Below, in pieces: positions 1 through 12,600 of a stretch of DNA of 41,580 nt; within the stretch, counting starts at the first letter, position 1; every line of letters begins with the position of its first letter. The DNA is taken from assembly GCA_001803235.1 (NCBI GenBank), contig MHBL01000407.1, positions 1-41,580 on the forward strand, in the 5' to 3' direction. The stretch comes from Lentisphaerae bacterium RIFOXYA12_64_32. Its GTDB lineage: Bacteria > Verrucomicrobiota > Lentisphaeria > Oligosphaerales > YB12-FULL-65-16. Position numbers and translations under genes: made by a program. A model generated the notes under the pieces. The model made no database searches and was not told the origin of the DNA. It was given only the letters and a program-made list of their open reading frames with translations.

Positions 1-691
1 TGGATTCAGTCTGGAACCCGTTCGCGGAAACGCCGCCGCGAACCTGCCAGCGCACGCGACCGGTCCACATCGCCGCGGTGGCGCCGAAGTCCAGGCTCAG
101 CGCGTCGAGTTCAAACCGCTGCTTCACGACGGCGGAGGTGAGGTTCGAGAACCCGGGGAACGGTCCCTGCGGCCAACCGCCGAGCGGCGGCTGTGGATCG
201 ATGCGAAGTCCGCTGCCTGGGTCGTAAATCTGGTATCGGTAATACCATGCGTCGAACGCTCCCGGGTCGGCCGCATCGCCGGTTGCCGATCCCGCGGCCG
301 AGAGGTGCGCGTACTGCATGTCCGCGACCAGACCGAGTTCGAGCCGGCCGCGGCGCCAGAGCCGTCGCTCCAGTCCAAGCACCGGCGTCCAGTGCCCGGC
401 CGGGTCCAGATCGGCGGCGGCGCCTGTGAACGCAGCCGTGTCCGCGTCCAGCGTCTGCCCGGCCACTACGTTGTAACCACCGAGCACCGCGTTGTCGAAC
501 TGCTGGAACCCGAACGGCGCCGGGGACGGGACCGGATTCCAGTTGCGCAGCGCGAACGGCTCGAACTGCACGTCGCCGAAGCTGCGCCAGGCCACGCCCA
601 GGCTGAGCCGCCATTCGTCGGCGCGCACGAGCACCGCGCTCAGCAGCAGCGCCACGCACACCAAGGCGAGTCTGTTCCGATGCACCCTCAA
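1..691 (-). CDS. Secreted, probably outer-membrane beta-rich protein (C-terminus beyond the window)
   Basis: An open minus-strand frame runs from about 691 off the left edge (about 230 residues seen). The likely start is TTG at 691: GGAG lies eight bases upstream, and the resulting N-terminus (MRVHRNRLALVCVALLLSAV...RADE) is a textbook signal peptide. A GTG two codons later (685) is the alternative. It begins only five bases after the stop of the 5022-aa gene, so the two are probably translationally coupled. The mature part has alternating aromatic/hydrophobic stretches (WRLSLGVAWRSFGDVQF, RLELGLVADMQYAHLS, FELDALSLDFGATAAMW) typical of outer-membrane beta strands. No specific family is recognised. 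It could be a porin-like anchor or an export partner of the giant proteins, but that rests only on position. Confidence 0.72.
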   Translation of the reverse strand, partial: MRVHRNRLALVCVALLLSAVLVRADEWRLSLGVAWRSFGDVQFEPFALRNWNPVPSPAPFGFQQFDNAVLGGYNVVAGQTLDADTAAFTGAAADLDPAGHWTPVLGLERRLWRRGRLELGLVADMQYAHLSAAGSATGDAADPGAFDAWYYRYQIYDPGSGLRIDPQPPLGGWPQGPFPGFSNLTSAVVKQRFELDALSLDFGATAAMWTGRVRWQVRGGVSANGFQTES

Positions 692-696
692 CGTTG

Positions 697-3600
697 TTAC
701 TCCAGATTCAGAACTCGAGCCGTGCTCTGCTGCCCATCGGTGGCGACGAGCTGGATGCAGATCGTGTCGCCAACGCCGAACGTGCGCTCCGCGCAGCGCA
801 CCGTGCGGTTGGCGGGGTCCAGTTCCGTCGTGCATTGGATCCACGTGGCCGTCGCGGGGTCGAAAACCGCCAGCAGCACGGTCGCCACTTCCGCACTGTC
901 CACATTGCTGAAGATGCGGAGCCGGTGCGGATCGTCCGGCACCCGTTCGACACCGGTGACCACCGGTGCGGTGTCCGCACCCAGCACGGTGAAGTGCCGC
1001 ACCACCGCGGGGCCGGTGCTCCCGGCCACGCTCACGGCCTGCACACTGAGCAGGTAACAGCCCGGGGGCAGGCGCAACCTGAGTCGCGTCACATTGCCGA
1101 CCTGCTCGTAGTTGTACAGAGTGCCCTGGCCGTCCGCCCCCAGGTACACGAGGTAGTCGACGGCGCCAGACACCGGTTGCCAGCTCAACTCGACCCAGCC
1201 TGTGCCATCGGCGGCAATGTGGATCACATCGCCGTCGACCGGCCAGACCGCGACCGGCGCGGTCAGAACAACGGGCACGACACTCGTGCCAGCCGGGACC
1301 ACCAGATCAGAGCCGGTCTGCCACGCCTGTACGCTCTCGGCCGTGTCCAGCGGGTTGTAGCCGCAGACCTGCCAGGTGTACACGCCCGACCCGGGGAGTT
1401 GCACCGTCACGACCTGATCACGGTTGATCGGAATGACACCAAACTCGTCGGGAAGGAAGGGACTGGACCAGGCCTGGCGGAACCCGTTCGGTCCGGTGAT
1501 GTCGACCCGGTAGCCCTGCGCATTCTCGACGCGGAACCCGATTTCGAAGCAGCCGTTGCCCAAGTCCGCCACGGAGAGATCGGCAGGCGGCGACGCATAA
1601 CCGTAGTCAGCCACCGCCAGCGGCCCGCGCTGCCGTCCTGACGGCGCATGCCAGCCGCTCTCAAACGCCTGGGTCTGCGGGACCCGGCCGCGGTAGCGCC
1701 AGGCGTAACCGCCGGGCAGCAGTCCCGCGGCACCGGCCCGGAACCAGTCGCACGGCGCGGCTTGCGCCTCGTCCACATACAGCACGGCCAGCCGCACGCT
1801 GTCCGGCAGGTCCGGTTCGCCGTCCCAGATCTCGACCTGGTAGGCGGCATAGTCGCCTGCCCCGTCGGGCAGCGGCACGCCGTCCCAGAACAGGAACGGA
1901 TACCACGGGTGCGTGGCCACGGCCTCGACCCAGTACGCGTGGCCCTGCATCAGCACGCCCTGTTCCTGCCACGCCGGGAGTTGCTCCGGTGCGTCGTCCA
2001 AATTGAACATCTTCCCGTCGTGATAGCCCCACAGGTCGGGCGTTTCGTGTCCGGCCGCCGACAGGTAGCCGTCCTTGCAGCCCCACAGGTCGCCACCGGT
2101 CCACACCCAGACGCCGCCGAGCAGTCCGGGCGTCTGCCGCTTAGGCGAGTCGTCGAGCGGGCCGATCAGGTCCCAGCCCGGGCTCAGGTCGCGCCGCACC
2201 GGCGGCAGCGCCTCGCCCTGCAGCACCACCTGCACCGTTGCGCGCGTGCCACAGTACACCCAGTATCCCACCAAAGGCTCGACCGGCTCAGTTCTGGCGT
2301 TGACATACCCCTGCAAGAGTGCATCCCAACGCCAGATGGCGCCCACGCAGGGCGGCGAGAACAGGCTCGCCAGGGTTGCGGTTCCCGCGTCCACACAGAT
2401 CGAGATCAGGTTCCAGCCGGGCTCCAGGTTCAGGACCTGCGTCGCCCCGCCGTCCAGGACCTGCACATCAACGAAGATGTCCTCCACACCGGTGGCACTG
2501 AGTTGCAGGCGCGCGAACCGGTCCTCGACGTCCCCGTCGTCCGGTGCCGAGACCGTCAGCGTCTGCGGCGTGTTCCAGTCGCCCGGGCCGAACGTCAGGC
2601 TCTGGCGCCCGGACAGCGCGATGTACTCCGCGCCGCAGACCCAGCAGGCATCCACTGTGACGGGCCCAGTCGGCGCCTGCATCAGGGATACGCCAAGCGT
2701 GCACTGCCCGCCCTCGGCCACCGCCAAGCTCCGCGCCGAAACACAGATGCCCTGGCGGTCGTCGTCGAGTACGGTGACGGACAGATCGCGCGCCACCAGC
2801 GCCTGCTGGCTGTCGGCAATATTCAGAACCGTCGACGCGTCAGTGGTATCCGCGTCGTCGCACCCGAGCACCAACACCGTCTGCGGCACGTTCCAGTTGT
2901 GCACCGAGAAGACCATGGCCGCGTGATCCAGGACCGACACCGCCCCGGCGCGGCCCGCGACCGTCACGTTCACGTTCACCGCGCCCAGTGGGCGCGCAGC
3001 CAAACACACGCTGAACGACGCCGTCTCGCCCTCAACCACCCAGAGATCCGGTGCCGACACCACGAGGCCCTGCGCGTCGCTGGGGGCCACCCTCACCTCG
3101 ATCTCGATCGCGTCGCCCAGACCGAACCCGTCAGTGACCTGGACGCTGAACCGGTCCGTGCCGCACCAGTCCGCCGCCGGTGCATAGTGGAACACCGTCG
3201 GCGCCCCACCGGTGCCGCGGACCGTGGCAAGACCATGCTTGGGACTGCTGAGCAGCGACCAATTCAGAACTCCCGCGCCGTCGTACGATGCGGTCAGCAC
3301 AGGCGCCGCCCACGGCCGCGGCGCACCGTTCTCGTCCATGATTACGCACAACGGTCCGGCCTGCTCAATAACCGGCGACAGATTGATGATCGTCAGCGTG
3401 CCGCCGACCCGGCTGAGATCGTAGTTCGCATCGCTGCCACCGAACAGCGTGATCGGATACACGCCCGGCGGACTGTCGAACGTTGCCGTCGTCGCCGCCG
3501 TCGGCAGCGCGTCGAGTGCGCTCGCCGTCTCGCCGTTCACAAAACCGGTGTAGGAAATCGCGAAGACCGGGTCCGCGGTCCGGTACGCACGCGACTGGTT

Positions 3601-6600
3601 GTCGGCCGTCGCAGTCAACGTCGCCTTGGCAACAATGAGAATACGGTCCACCTGCGGCGCGGCGCTGCAGTTGGCGTTGCCGGGCTGCGTGGCCCGCAAG
3701 GTAACCGTTCCGGCGCCGGCGATTGTCACCGTGATGCCGCTGATCGTGGCCACATCGTTGTTCATGCTGGTGAACGTGACCGGCAGCCCGGAACTGGCGC
3801 TGGCTGTCAGGTTGAACGCCGCCGCGCCGTAGGTCTTGTCGGACAACGCGTCGAAGGTGATCGTCTGGCTGGCCGGCGTGATCGTGAGCGTGCCGTTGAC
3901 CAAGGTCAATGCGTAGTTGCCGTCGCTGCCGTCATTCAGTCGAATCGCGTAGTCGCCGACCGGACTGGCAACTGTGGCGGTCGTGGAAACCGTGGGGAGT
4001 GTATCAAGAACGGCGGAGTTTTCACCGTTCACGAAACCCGCATACCTGACGGTAAGAGGCGGATTGGGCTGCCCGTACTGGCGCGACTGGTCGTCCGCCG
4101 TCGCGGTCAGCGACGCCTTGGCCACGGAGAGGATACCGTTGATGTACGTGAAGTCGTAGTCCTCGTCCACGCCGCCGACGGGGACAATAGGATAGTCGCC
4201 TGTGTTACTGGTTACGGTGGCCATACAGGTGGCTGTGGGGACCGTGGCAAGGTTGGCCAAACCGTCGCCGCCGACCCAACCGGACAACTGAAGCGTGAAT
4301 GCGGGGTTCGCACTGCCATAGTTGCGGCTCTTATTGTGCGCCGTCACGGTCAACGTCTTCTTGTGCACGGTGAGAGTCCGGTCCACCTGCGGTGCGGCGC
4401 CGTAGTTGACATTCCCGGGTTGCGTGGCACGGATCGTTGCCGTCCCGGCGCCGGTGATCGTCACCGTGCTGCCGCTGACCGTGGCCACGTCGTTATTCAG
4501 ACTCGTGAACGTCACCGCCAGCCCGGAACTGGCACTGGCCGAGAGATTGAACGCCGCGTCGCCGTACGCCCGGTCCGCCAGCGGGTCAAAGGTGATCGTC
4601 TGGCCGGCCGGCGTGATCGTGAGCGTGCCGTTGACCAAGGTCAATGCGTAGTTGCCGTCGCTGCCGCCGGACAGCGTGATCGGGTACGCGGCCACCGGAC
4701 TGGTTGGCGGCGCCAGCGTTGATGCGGACGGTTCCTGGTCCAACACGGCGTGATCTTCGCCGCTGACGAAACCCGAGTACGCAATGGTCAACGCCGGATT
4801 CGCAGCCAGGTAGGGTCGCGTCTTGTCCTCCGCCCGGGCCACGAGCGCCTTCTTCGCCACCGCCAGCGTCCGCGGCACATCCGGCGCGGCAAGCCAGTTC
4901 GCATCGCCGGCCTGTGAAGCGGTGAGGGTCGTCGAACCCGCACCCGTGATGGAGACCGTACTGCCCGCGACCGTGGCAACCGCAGGAGCGGAACTGACAA
5001 ACGAGATCGGCAACCCGGAACTGGCGGTCGGGGTCACACCGAACGACGCATCCCCGTACGTCTTGCCCGACAGTGCGGCAAAACTGATCGTCTGCCCCGC
5101 CCTCGATATGGTCAGCGTCCCGTTCACCAGCGTCAGTGCGTAGTTGCCGTCGCTGCCGCCGGATAGCGTAATCGCATACGTGCCGACATTGCTGCCGACC
5201 GTGGCGAGCGTCGAGATGCCGGGCGCCACGTCCAGAACCGCGGCGGTCTCGCCGTTCATGAATCCCGAGTAGGTGATAGTAAAGACCGGATTGGCTTGCC
5301 CGTACGGACGTGACTTGTTGTCCGCCGTCGCCGTCAGCGGCGCCTGGGTCACGGTCAAGGTGCCGTTGACGTAGGTGAAGCTGTACTTACGGTCCACGCC
5401 GCCGGCTGGAATAATCGCATAAACTCCTATAGACGAAGTTGTTACGGCCTCACACGTGGCCGTTGGCCAGGTGCCGAGGGTCCGGACCAGGTCGGTGTCA
5501 GCCCAGCCGGTGTAGGTCAGCGTGAACGCCGGGTTGGGCGCGCCATAAATGCGGTTGCCGTTGTCGGCCGACACGGTGAGCATCTTCTTGTTCACCGTCA
5601 GGACTCGGTCGAGGTTCGGCGCCGCGGCGTAGTTGCCGTCACCCGCCTGCGCGGCACGGATCGTGGCCGTGCCCGCGCCGACAATGGTCACCGTGCTGCC
5701 GGCCACGGTCGCGACCGACGTGTTCAGGCTGGAGAAGGCGACTGGCAGTCCCGAACTGGCGGTGGCGGTGAGGGCAAACGCGGCGGCGCCGTACGTCTTG
5801 ACCTCGAGCGCAGCAAACGTGATGGTCTGCGAGGCCTTGGTGATCGTGAGCGTCCCGTTCTGCAACGTCAGCGCATAATTCGCATCGCTGCCGCCGGACA
5901 ATGTGATCGGGTACGTGCCCACCGGGCTGGCTGCGTCCACCGCCGTGGCCACGGTCGGCTGCTGGTCCAGAACCGAGGCATTGTCGCCGGCGGCAAAGCC
6001 GGTGTAGGCCACGGTCAGCGGCGGGTTGGCCTGACCGTATGGCCGGGACTTGTTTTCGGCCGTGGCGATCAATGACTTCCGCGCCACGGTGAAGTTCCGC
6101 GTCACGTCCGGGGCGGCTGCGTAGTTCGCATTGCCCGGTTGCGTGGCGCGGATCGTGGCCACCCCTGCCCCCTTCACGGTCACGGTGCTGCCGCTGACTG
6201 TCGCCACCGTTTCGTCCAGGCTCGCGTATGTGACGGCCAGCCCGGAACTGGCTGTGGCGTTGACTGCGAACGGCGCATCGCCGTAGGTCCGGCCCGCGAT
6301 CGCGGGGAACGCGATGACCTGTTGCGCCTGCGTCACGGTCAGCGTGCTGTCGTGCAGCGTCAGGGCGTAGTTCGCATCGCTGCCGCCGCTGAGTTCGATC
6401 GGATACTCGCCGGGGGCGCTGTCGACGAACGCCGTAGTCACAACGGCGGGTTGCTCGTCCAGGAACGTTTCGTCTTCGCCCGGCACGAAGCCGGCGTAGG
6501 TGAGCGTGAGCAGCGGGTTGGCCTGCCCGTACTCGCGCGCCTGCTCGTCCGCCGTCACGTCCAGATCCTTCTTCGCCACCGTGAAGGTACGTTCAAACGG

Positions 6601-9600
6601 CGTGGCCGCTGCGTAGTTCGCATCCCCCGCCTGCTCGGCGCGCAGCGTAGCCGTGCCGGCGCCGACGATCGTCACCGTGCTGCCGCTGACCGTCACGACA
6701 GCGGGAGTCAGGCTGGTGAGGGCTACCTCAAGCCCCGAATCGCTGCTCGCGCCGGCGTCAAACGCCGTATCGCCGTACGTCCGGTCGGCCGGCTGCACGA
6801 ACGAGATGGTTTGCGGGGACTTGCCGACCGTCAGAGTACCGTTGATCAGGGCCAGCGCGTAGTTCGGGTCGCCGCCACCCGACAGCACGATGGGGTAGTC
6901 GCCGATGGGACTGTCGAGCGTGGCCGCAGTCGAAACGGTGGGTTCCGCGTCCAGAACTGCCTTTGTCTCGCTGTTCACAAAACCGCTGTACGTGATGGTC
7001 AACGCCGGATTCCCCTGCCCATAGGGCCGTGCCTGGTTGTCCGCCGTGGCAGTCAGCGGCGCCTTAGCCACCACCAAAACCTGGTCGACATTCGGCGCCG
7101 GCGCATGTGTCGCGTCGCCGGGCTGGGAGGCGCGGATCGTGGCACTGCCGGCGCCCACGATCGTCACCGTCGTGCCGCTGACCGTCGCCACACCCGTGTT
7201 CAGGCTGGCGAACACGACGCCCAGGTCCGCCGGGACGATACTGGCGACCAGATCAAACGCCGCGTCACCGTAGGTCTTGCCGCCGAGGGGGTCGAAGGTG
7301 ATGGCCTGCTCGATCAGGCCGACCGACAGCGCCCCGTCAACCTGTGTCAGCGCGTAGTTGTTGTCGTCCCCGGCGACGGAGAACGTGATCGGGAAGCCTC
7401 CGACGTCGGTGCTGTTGTCGAGCACCGCGGTCCACGGGACCGGCAGCGTATCCAGATCGGTTGCGTCATCGCCGTTGAGGAACCCGGTGTAGGTGACGGT
7501 GAGCGCCGGGTTCGGCGCGCCGGCCGCACGCGACTTGTTATCCGCGGTCACAGTCAGGGGCGCCCGCGTGACGGTCAACGTCCCGGCCGTGTACGCGAAG
7601 CCGTAGTTGTTGTCGGCACCGCCGCTGGCCGTGATGGGGTACGCGCCGGTGTCGCTGCTGACCGTGGCGGCACAAGCGGCGACCGGCGGCGTGTCGAGGA
7701 CCTGCACGCTGTCCGTGCCGACCCAGCCGGCGTACTGGAGCGTGAGCGGCGGGTTCGCGGCGCCGTAGGCGCACGCCTTGTTCTCCGCGATGACCGTCAG
7801 TTCCTTCTTTCCGACCGTCAGTGTCTGCTCGACCGGCGGCGCGGCACTGTAGTTCGTGTTCCCCGGCTGCGAGGCCCGGATCGTGGCGCTGCCCGCCCCG
7901 ACCAGGGTGACCGTGTTGCCGCTGATCGTGGCCACGGCCTCGTTCAGGCTCGTGTACGCCACAGTCAGTCCCGAACTGGCCGAAACGGTCAGTGCAAAGT
8001 CCGCATCGCCATAGGTCTTTCCCGGCAGCGCATCGAAGGTGATCGCCTGCGACGCCTGGGTGACGCTCAGCGTGCCGTTGACCAGGGTCAGGCTGTAGTT
8101 GACCGCACTGCCACCGGACAGCGTGATCGGGTATGTCCCGGCCGGACTGGCCAGGTCCGCCACTGTCGCGGCGGTCGGCGCCGGCGCCAGCACACTGCTG
8201 TCTTCACTATTGACAAAACCGGCGTAGGAAATCGTCAGAGGCGGGTTGGTCGTCGCGTAGGTCCGATTCCTGTTGTCCGCCGTCGCCGTCAGCGGCGCTT
8301 TCGTGACGCTCAGGGCGCCGCTGTTGCAGGCGAAGTCGTAGTTGTCGTCAGCCCCGCCACCGGCGACGATGTCGTACGCCCCCACGGGGGACGTCGGGGT
8401 GGCCGTGCAGGTGGCGGTCGGCGCAACGGCGAGGTCGCCGACGTCGTCGTCCCCGACCCAACCGGTGATCTGCAGCGTGAAGGCCGGATTCGCGGCGCCG
8501 TAGGTACGGCTCTTGTCGGCTGCCACGACCGTCAGCGTCTTCCGGTTCACGGTCAGCGTCCGGTTCACATTCGCGGCGGGCGCGTAGTTCTCGTCGCCAG
8601 CCTGCGACGCGGTAATCGTCGCAGTTCCGGCGCCGACGATGTGGATCGTACTCCCTGTCACGGTCGCCACGGTCGCGTCGGAACTGGCGAAACTGACCGG
8701 CAGCCCCGATGAAGCGGTGGCCGTGAGGTCAACGTCCGCATCGCCGTAGGTCTTCGCGGCGATCTCGGGAAACGCGATGGCCTGCGGCGTGCGCCCGACC
8801 TCGAGCACGCCGTCCACCAGCACGAAGCTGTAATTGTCGTCGCTGCCGCCGCTCAGCGTGATCGGGTAGATGCCGACCGGGCCGTCCACGGCGGCCGTGG
8901 TGGCGGCAACCGGTTCCTCGTCGAGAACGCCAACGCCATCACTGCCGACGAAGCCGTTGTAGCTGACGGTCAACGTTGGGTTCTCGACGCCGTAGACTCG
9001 GGACTTGTTGTCGGCCGTCGCGGTCAGGCTCTTCCTGGCCACCTCGAGGGTGCGTTCGACCGCCGGGGCCGGGTCGTAGTTCGCGTTGCCCGACTGCACG
9101 GCACGAAGCGTGGCCTGGCCGGCGCCGGCGATATGCACCGTGTCGCCGGCGACGGTGGCGACAGCCGGGGTCAGACTGGAGAAGACCACGGGTAACCCGG
9201 AACTGGCTGTGGCCGTCAGTGCGAAGTCCGCATCGCCATACGTCCTGCCCGGCAACGCCTCAAAGGTGATCGTCTGAGCCGCCGTGGTGATGGTCAGCGT
9301 CCCCTGCACCAGCGTGAACGCGTAGTTCCCGTCGCTGCCGCCGCTCAGCTCGATCGGGTAGTTTCCGGGCGCGCTGGCTGGCGTCACGGTCGTCGCGGCG
9401 GTCGGTGCCGCGTCGAGCACGTTGCGGTCCTGACCGAGCACGAACCCAGCGAAGCTGAGCGTGAGCTCAGGGTTCGCCGTGCCAAAGGCGCGAGACGTGT
9501 CGTCGGCGGAGATGGTCAGCGGCGCCTTCGCCACCGTGAGCGTCCCGTTTACATAGACGAAGTCGTAGTTGTCGTCGGCGCCGCCCGTGGCGACGATACC

Positions 9601-12600
9601 GTATGGGCCCGCGTCGCTGGCCGGCACGGCGCCACAGGCGGCGGTGGGTGCGGTGCCCAGGTCGCCCGTGTCATCGGCACCGGCCCAGCCGGCGTACTGC
9701 AGCGTGAACGCAGGATTGGCCGCACCGTACGTGCGGCCCTGGTCGTCTGCGGTCACCGTCAGAGTCTTCTTCGCGACGGTCAGGGCGCGCTCGACGACCG
9801 GGGCCGCACTGTAGTTCGCGTCGCCGGTCTGCGCGGCACGAATCGTCGCAGTCCCGGCGCCAACGATGGTCACGGTGCTGCCGGATACCGTGGCCACGCT
9901 CGGGCTCAGACTGACATACGAGACCGGCAGGTTTGAACTCGCCGTGGCCGAGAGGTCGAAGTCGGCGTCGCCGTAGGTCTTGCCGGGCAGTTCGGCAAAC
10001 GTGATGGTCTGCCCGGCCTGGGTCACCGTGAGGGTCCCGCTCACCAGGACAAACTCATAGTTGTTATCGCTGCCGCCGCTCAGCGTGATGACGTAGGCGC
10101 CGGGCGGGCTGTCCGGCACCGCCGTGGTTGCGGCCGCCGGCGCAGCATCGAGAACGCCCGCCGTCTCGCCGTTGGCGAACCCCGCGTAGCTGAGCGTCAG
10201 CGCCGGGTTGGCTTGGCCGTACGGTCGCGACGTGTCCTGCGCCGTGGCCGTGAGCGAGGCTTTGGCAATGGTCAGCGTGCCCTTGACGTACGTGAACGTG
10301 TAGTTCGCGTCGCTGCCGCCGGCAGGAACGATCTCGTAGTTGCCCACATTGCTCGTCGCCGTGGCGGTGCAGGAGGCCGTGGGCAGGGCCGTCAGGTCGC
10401 CGCTGTCGTCATCCCCGACCCACCCGGCGAAGTCGAGCGTGAAACCGGGGTTGGCCGCACCGTAGGCGCGGCTCCTGTCGGCCGCGGTCACGGTCAGCGT
10501 CTTCTTGCCGACGGCAAAGCTCCGCTCCACGGTCGTGGCGGCGTTGTAGTTCGTGTTGCCCGACTGCGCCGCGCGAAGGGTGGCCGTGCCCGCGCCCACA
10601 ATGGTCACCGTGGTGCCGTCCGCGGTGATCACGCCCGGCGTCAGACTGGTGAACGTCACCGCCAGTCCGCTGCTGGCCGTGGCGGCAACGCTGAAGGACG
10701 GGTCGCCGTAGGTCTTCGCCGGCAGGGCGTCGAACGTGATGCTCTGGTCCGCTTTCGTCACGGTCAGCGTGCCACTGACAAGGACCAACGCGTAGTTCTG
10801 CGCGCTGCCGCCGCTCAGCGTGATCGGGTACGTCCCCACCGGACTGACGGGGCCGGCGACCGTCGCCGGAACAGGCGCCGGCGCGAGCACCGCCACGGTC
10901 TCGCCGTTCATGAAACCCGAGTAACTCACGGTCAGCGGCGGGTTGGCGCTGCCGTACGCACGCGACGTGTCATCCGCCGTGACGGTCAGGGTCGCCGCGG
11001 TCACGGTCAGCGTGCCATCCACGTACGCGAAGGCGTAGTTGTTGTCCGCGCCGCCGGACGGCGTGATGGCGTACGTGCCCACCGGACTGATCGCCGTGGC
11101 GCCGGTGCCGGCGGTGGGCAGCGAATCCAGGACACCGGACCCGTCGCTGCCGACCCAACCGGCGTACTGGAGCGTGAACGGAGGATTGGCCGTACCGTAG
11201 CTCCGGCTCTTGTTGTCCGCCGTCACGGTCAGGTTCGCCTTGGCCACGGTCAGGACCCGGTCGACCGTCGGCGCCGGGCCGTACTCCGCGTTGCCGCCCT
11301 GCGAGGCGCGAATCGTGGCCGCGCCGGCCGCGTGGATCGTCACCGTATCGCCGCTGACCGTGGCCACCGCCGGGGTCAGGCTGGTGAAGGTGACGGGAAG
11401 ACCGCTGCTGGCCGTGGCCGAGATGGTGAACGGCGCGTCGCCGTAGGTCTTGCCCGGCAACGGGTTGAACGTGATGGCCTGCGATGTCTTGCCCACCGAC
11501 AGCGTACCCTCGACAAGGGCGAGCGCGTAGTTGTTGTCGCTGCCGCCCGTCAGGGCGATCGGGTAGTCGCCGACCGGGCTGTCAATGACCGCCGTGGTTG
11601 AGATGGCCGGCGCCGTGTCCAGGTCGCCTGCATCGTCGCCGTTCAGGAACCCGGTGTACGTGATCGTCAGCGGAGGATTTGCCTCGCCATAGGGCCGGAA
11701 CTTGTTGTCCGCGGTTACCGTCAACGGGGCTTTGGTGACGGTCAGGGTCCCGTCGACATGGGCGAAACTGTAGTTGTTGTCGGCGCCGCCGGACGACGTG
11801 ATGGCGTACGTGCCGGTGTCGCTGGTCACCGTCGCCGCCGTGCCGGCTGTCGGCGGCGTGTCGAGGTCCGGGACGCCGCCACCGCCGACCCAACCCGCGT
11901 ACTGCAGGGGGAACGGCGGGTTGGTCGCGCCGTAGCTCCGGCTCTGATCAACCGCGGTCACGGTGAGCGGTTTCTTCGCTACGCTCAGGGTCTGCTCCAC
12001 GCTCGGTGCCGGCGCGCAGTTGCCGTTCCCAGCTTGCGAGGCGCGGATCGTGGCTGTGCCCGCGCCGACGAGGGTCACGGTGCTGCCGGACACCGTGGCC
12101 ACACTCGTGTTCAAGCTGACATACGAGACCGGCAGGTTCGAACTCGCGGTGGCGCCGAGTGCGAAGTCCGCATCACCGTAGACCTTGCCCGGCAGAACGC
12201 CGAAGGTGATAACCTGCGAGGCCTTGACAACGGCGAGCGCGCCGGCGCTCAGGTCGAGGTCGTAGTTGTTGTCGCTGCCGCCCGTCAGCGTGATCGGGTA
12301 GTCGCCGACCGGGCTGTCAATGACCGCCGTCGTCGAGATGGCCGGCACCGTGTCCAGGTCGCCAGCATCGTCGCCGTTCAGGAACCCGGTGTACGTGATC
12401 GTCAGCGGGGGATTTACGTCGCCATAGGGCCGGGACTTGTTGTCCGCGGTCGCCATCAACGACGCCTGGGTGACGGTCAGTGCCCCGTCGACATAAGCGA
12501 AACTGTAGTTGTTGTCGGCGCCGCCCGATGGCGTGATGGCGTACGTGCCGGTGTCGCTGGTCACCGTCGCTGCCGTGCCAGCCGTCGGCGGCGTGTCGAG

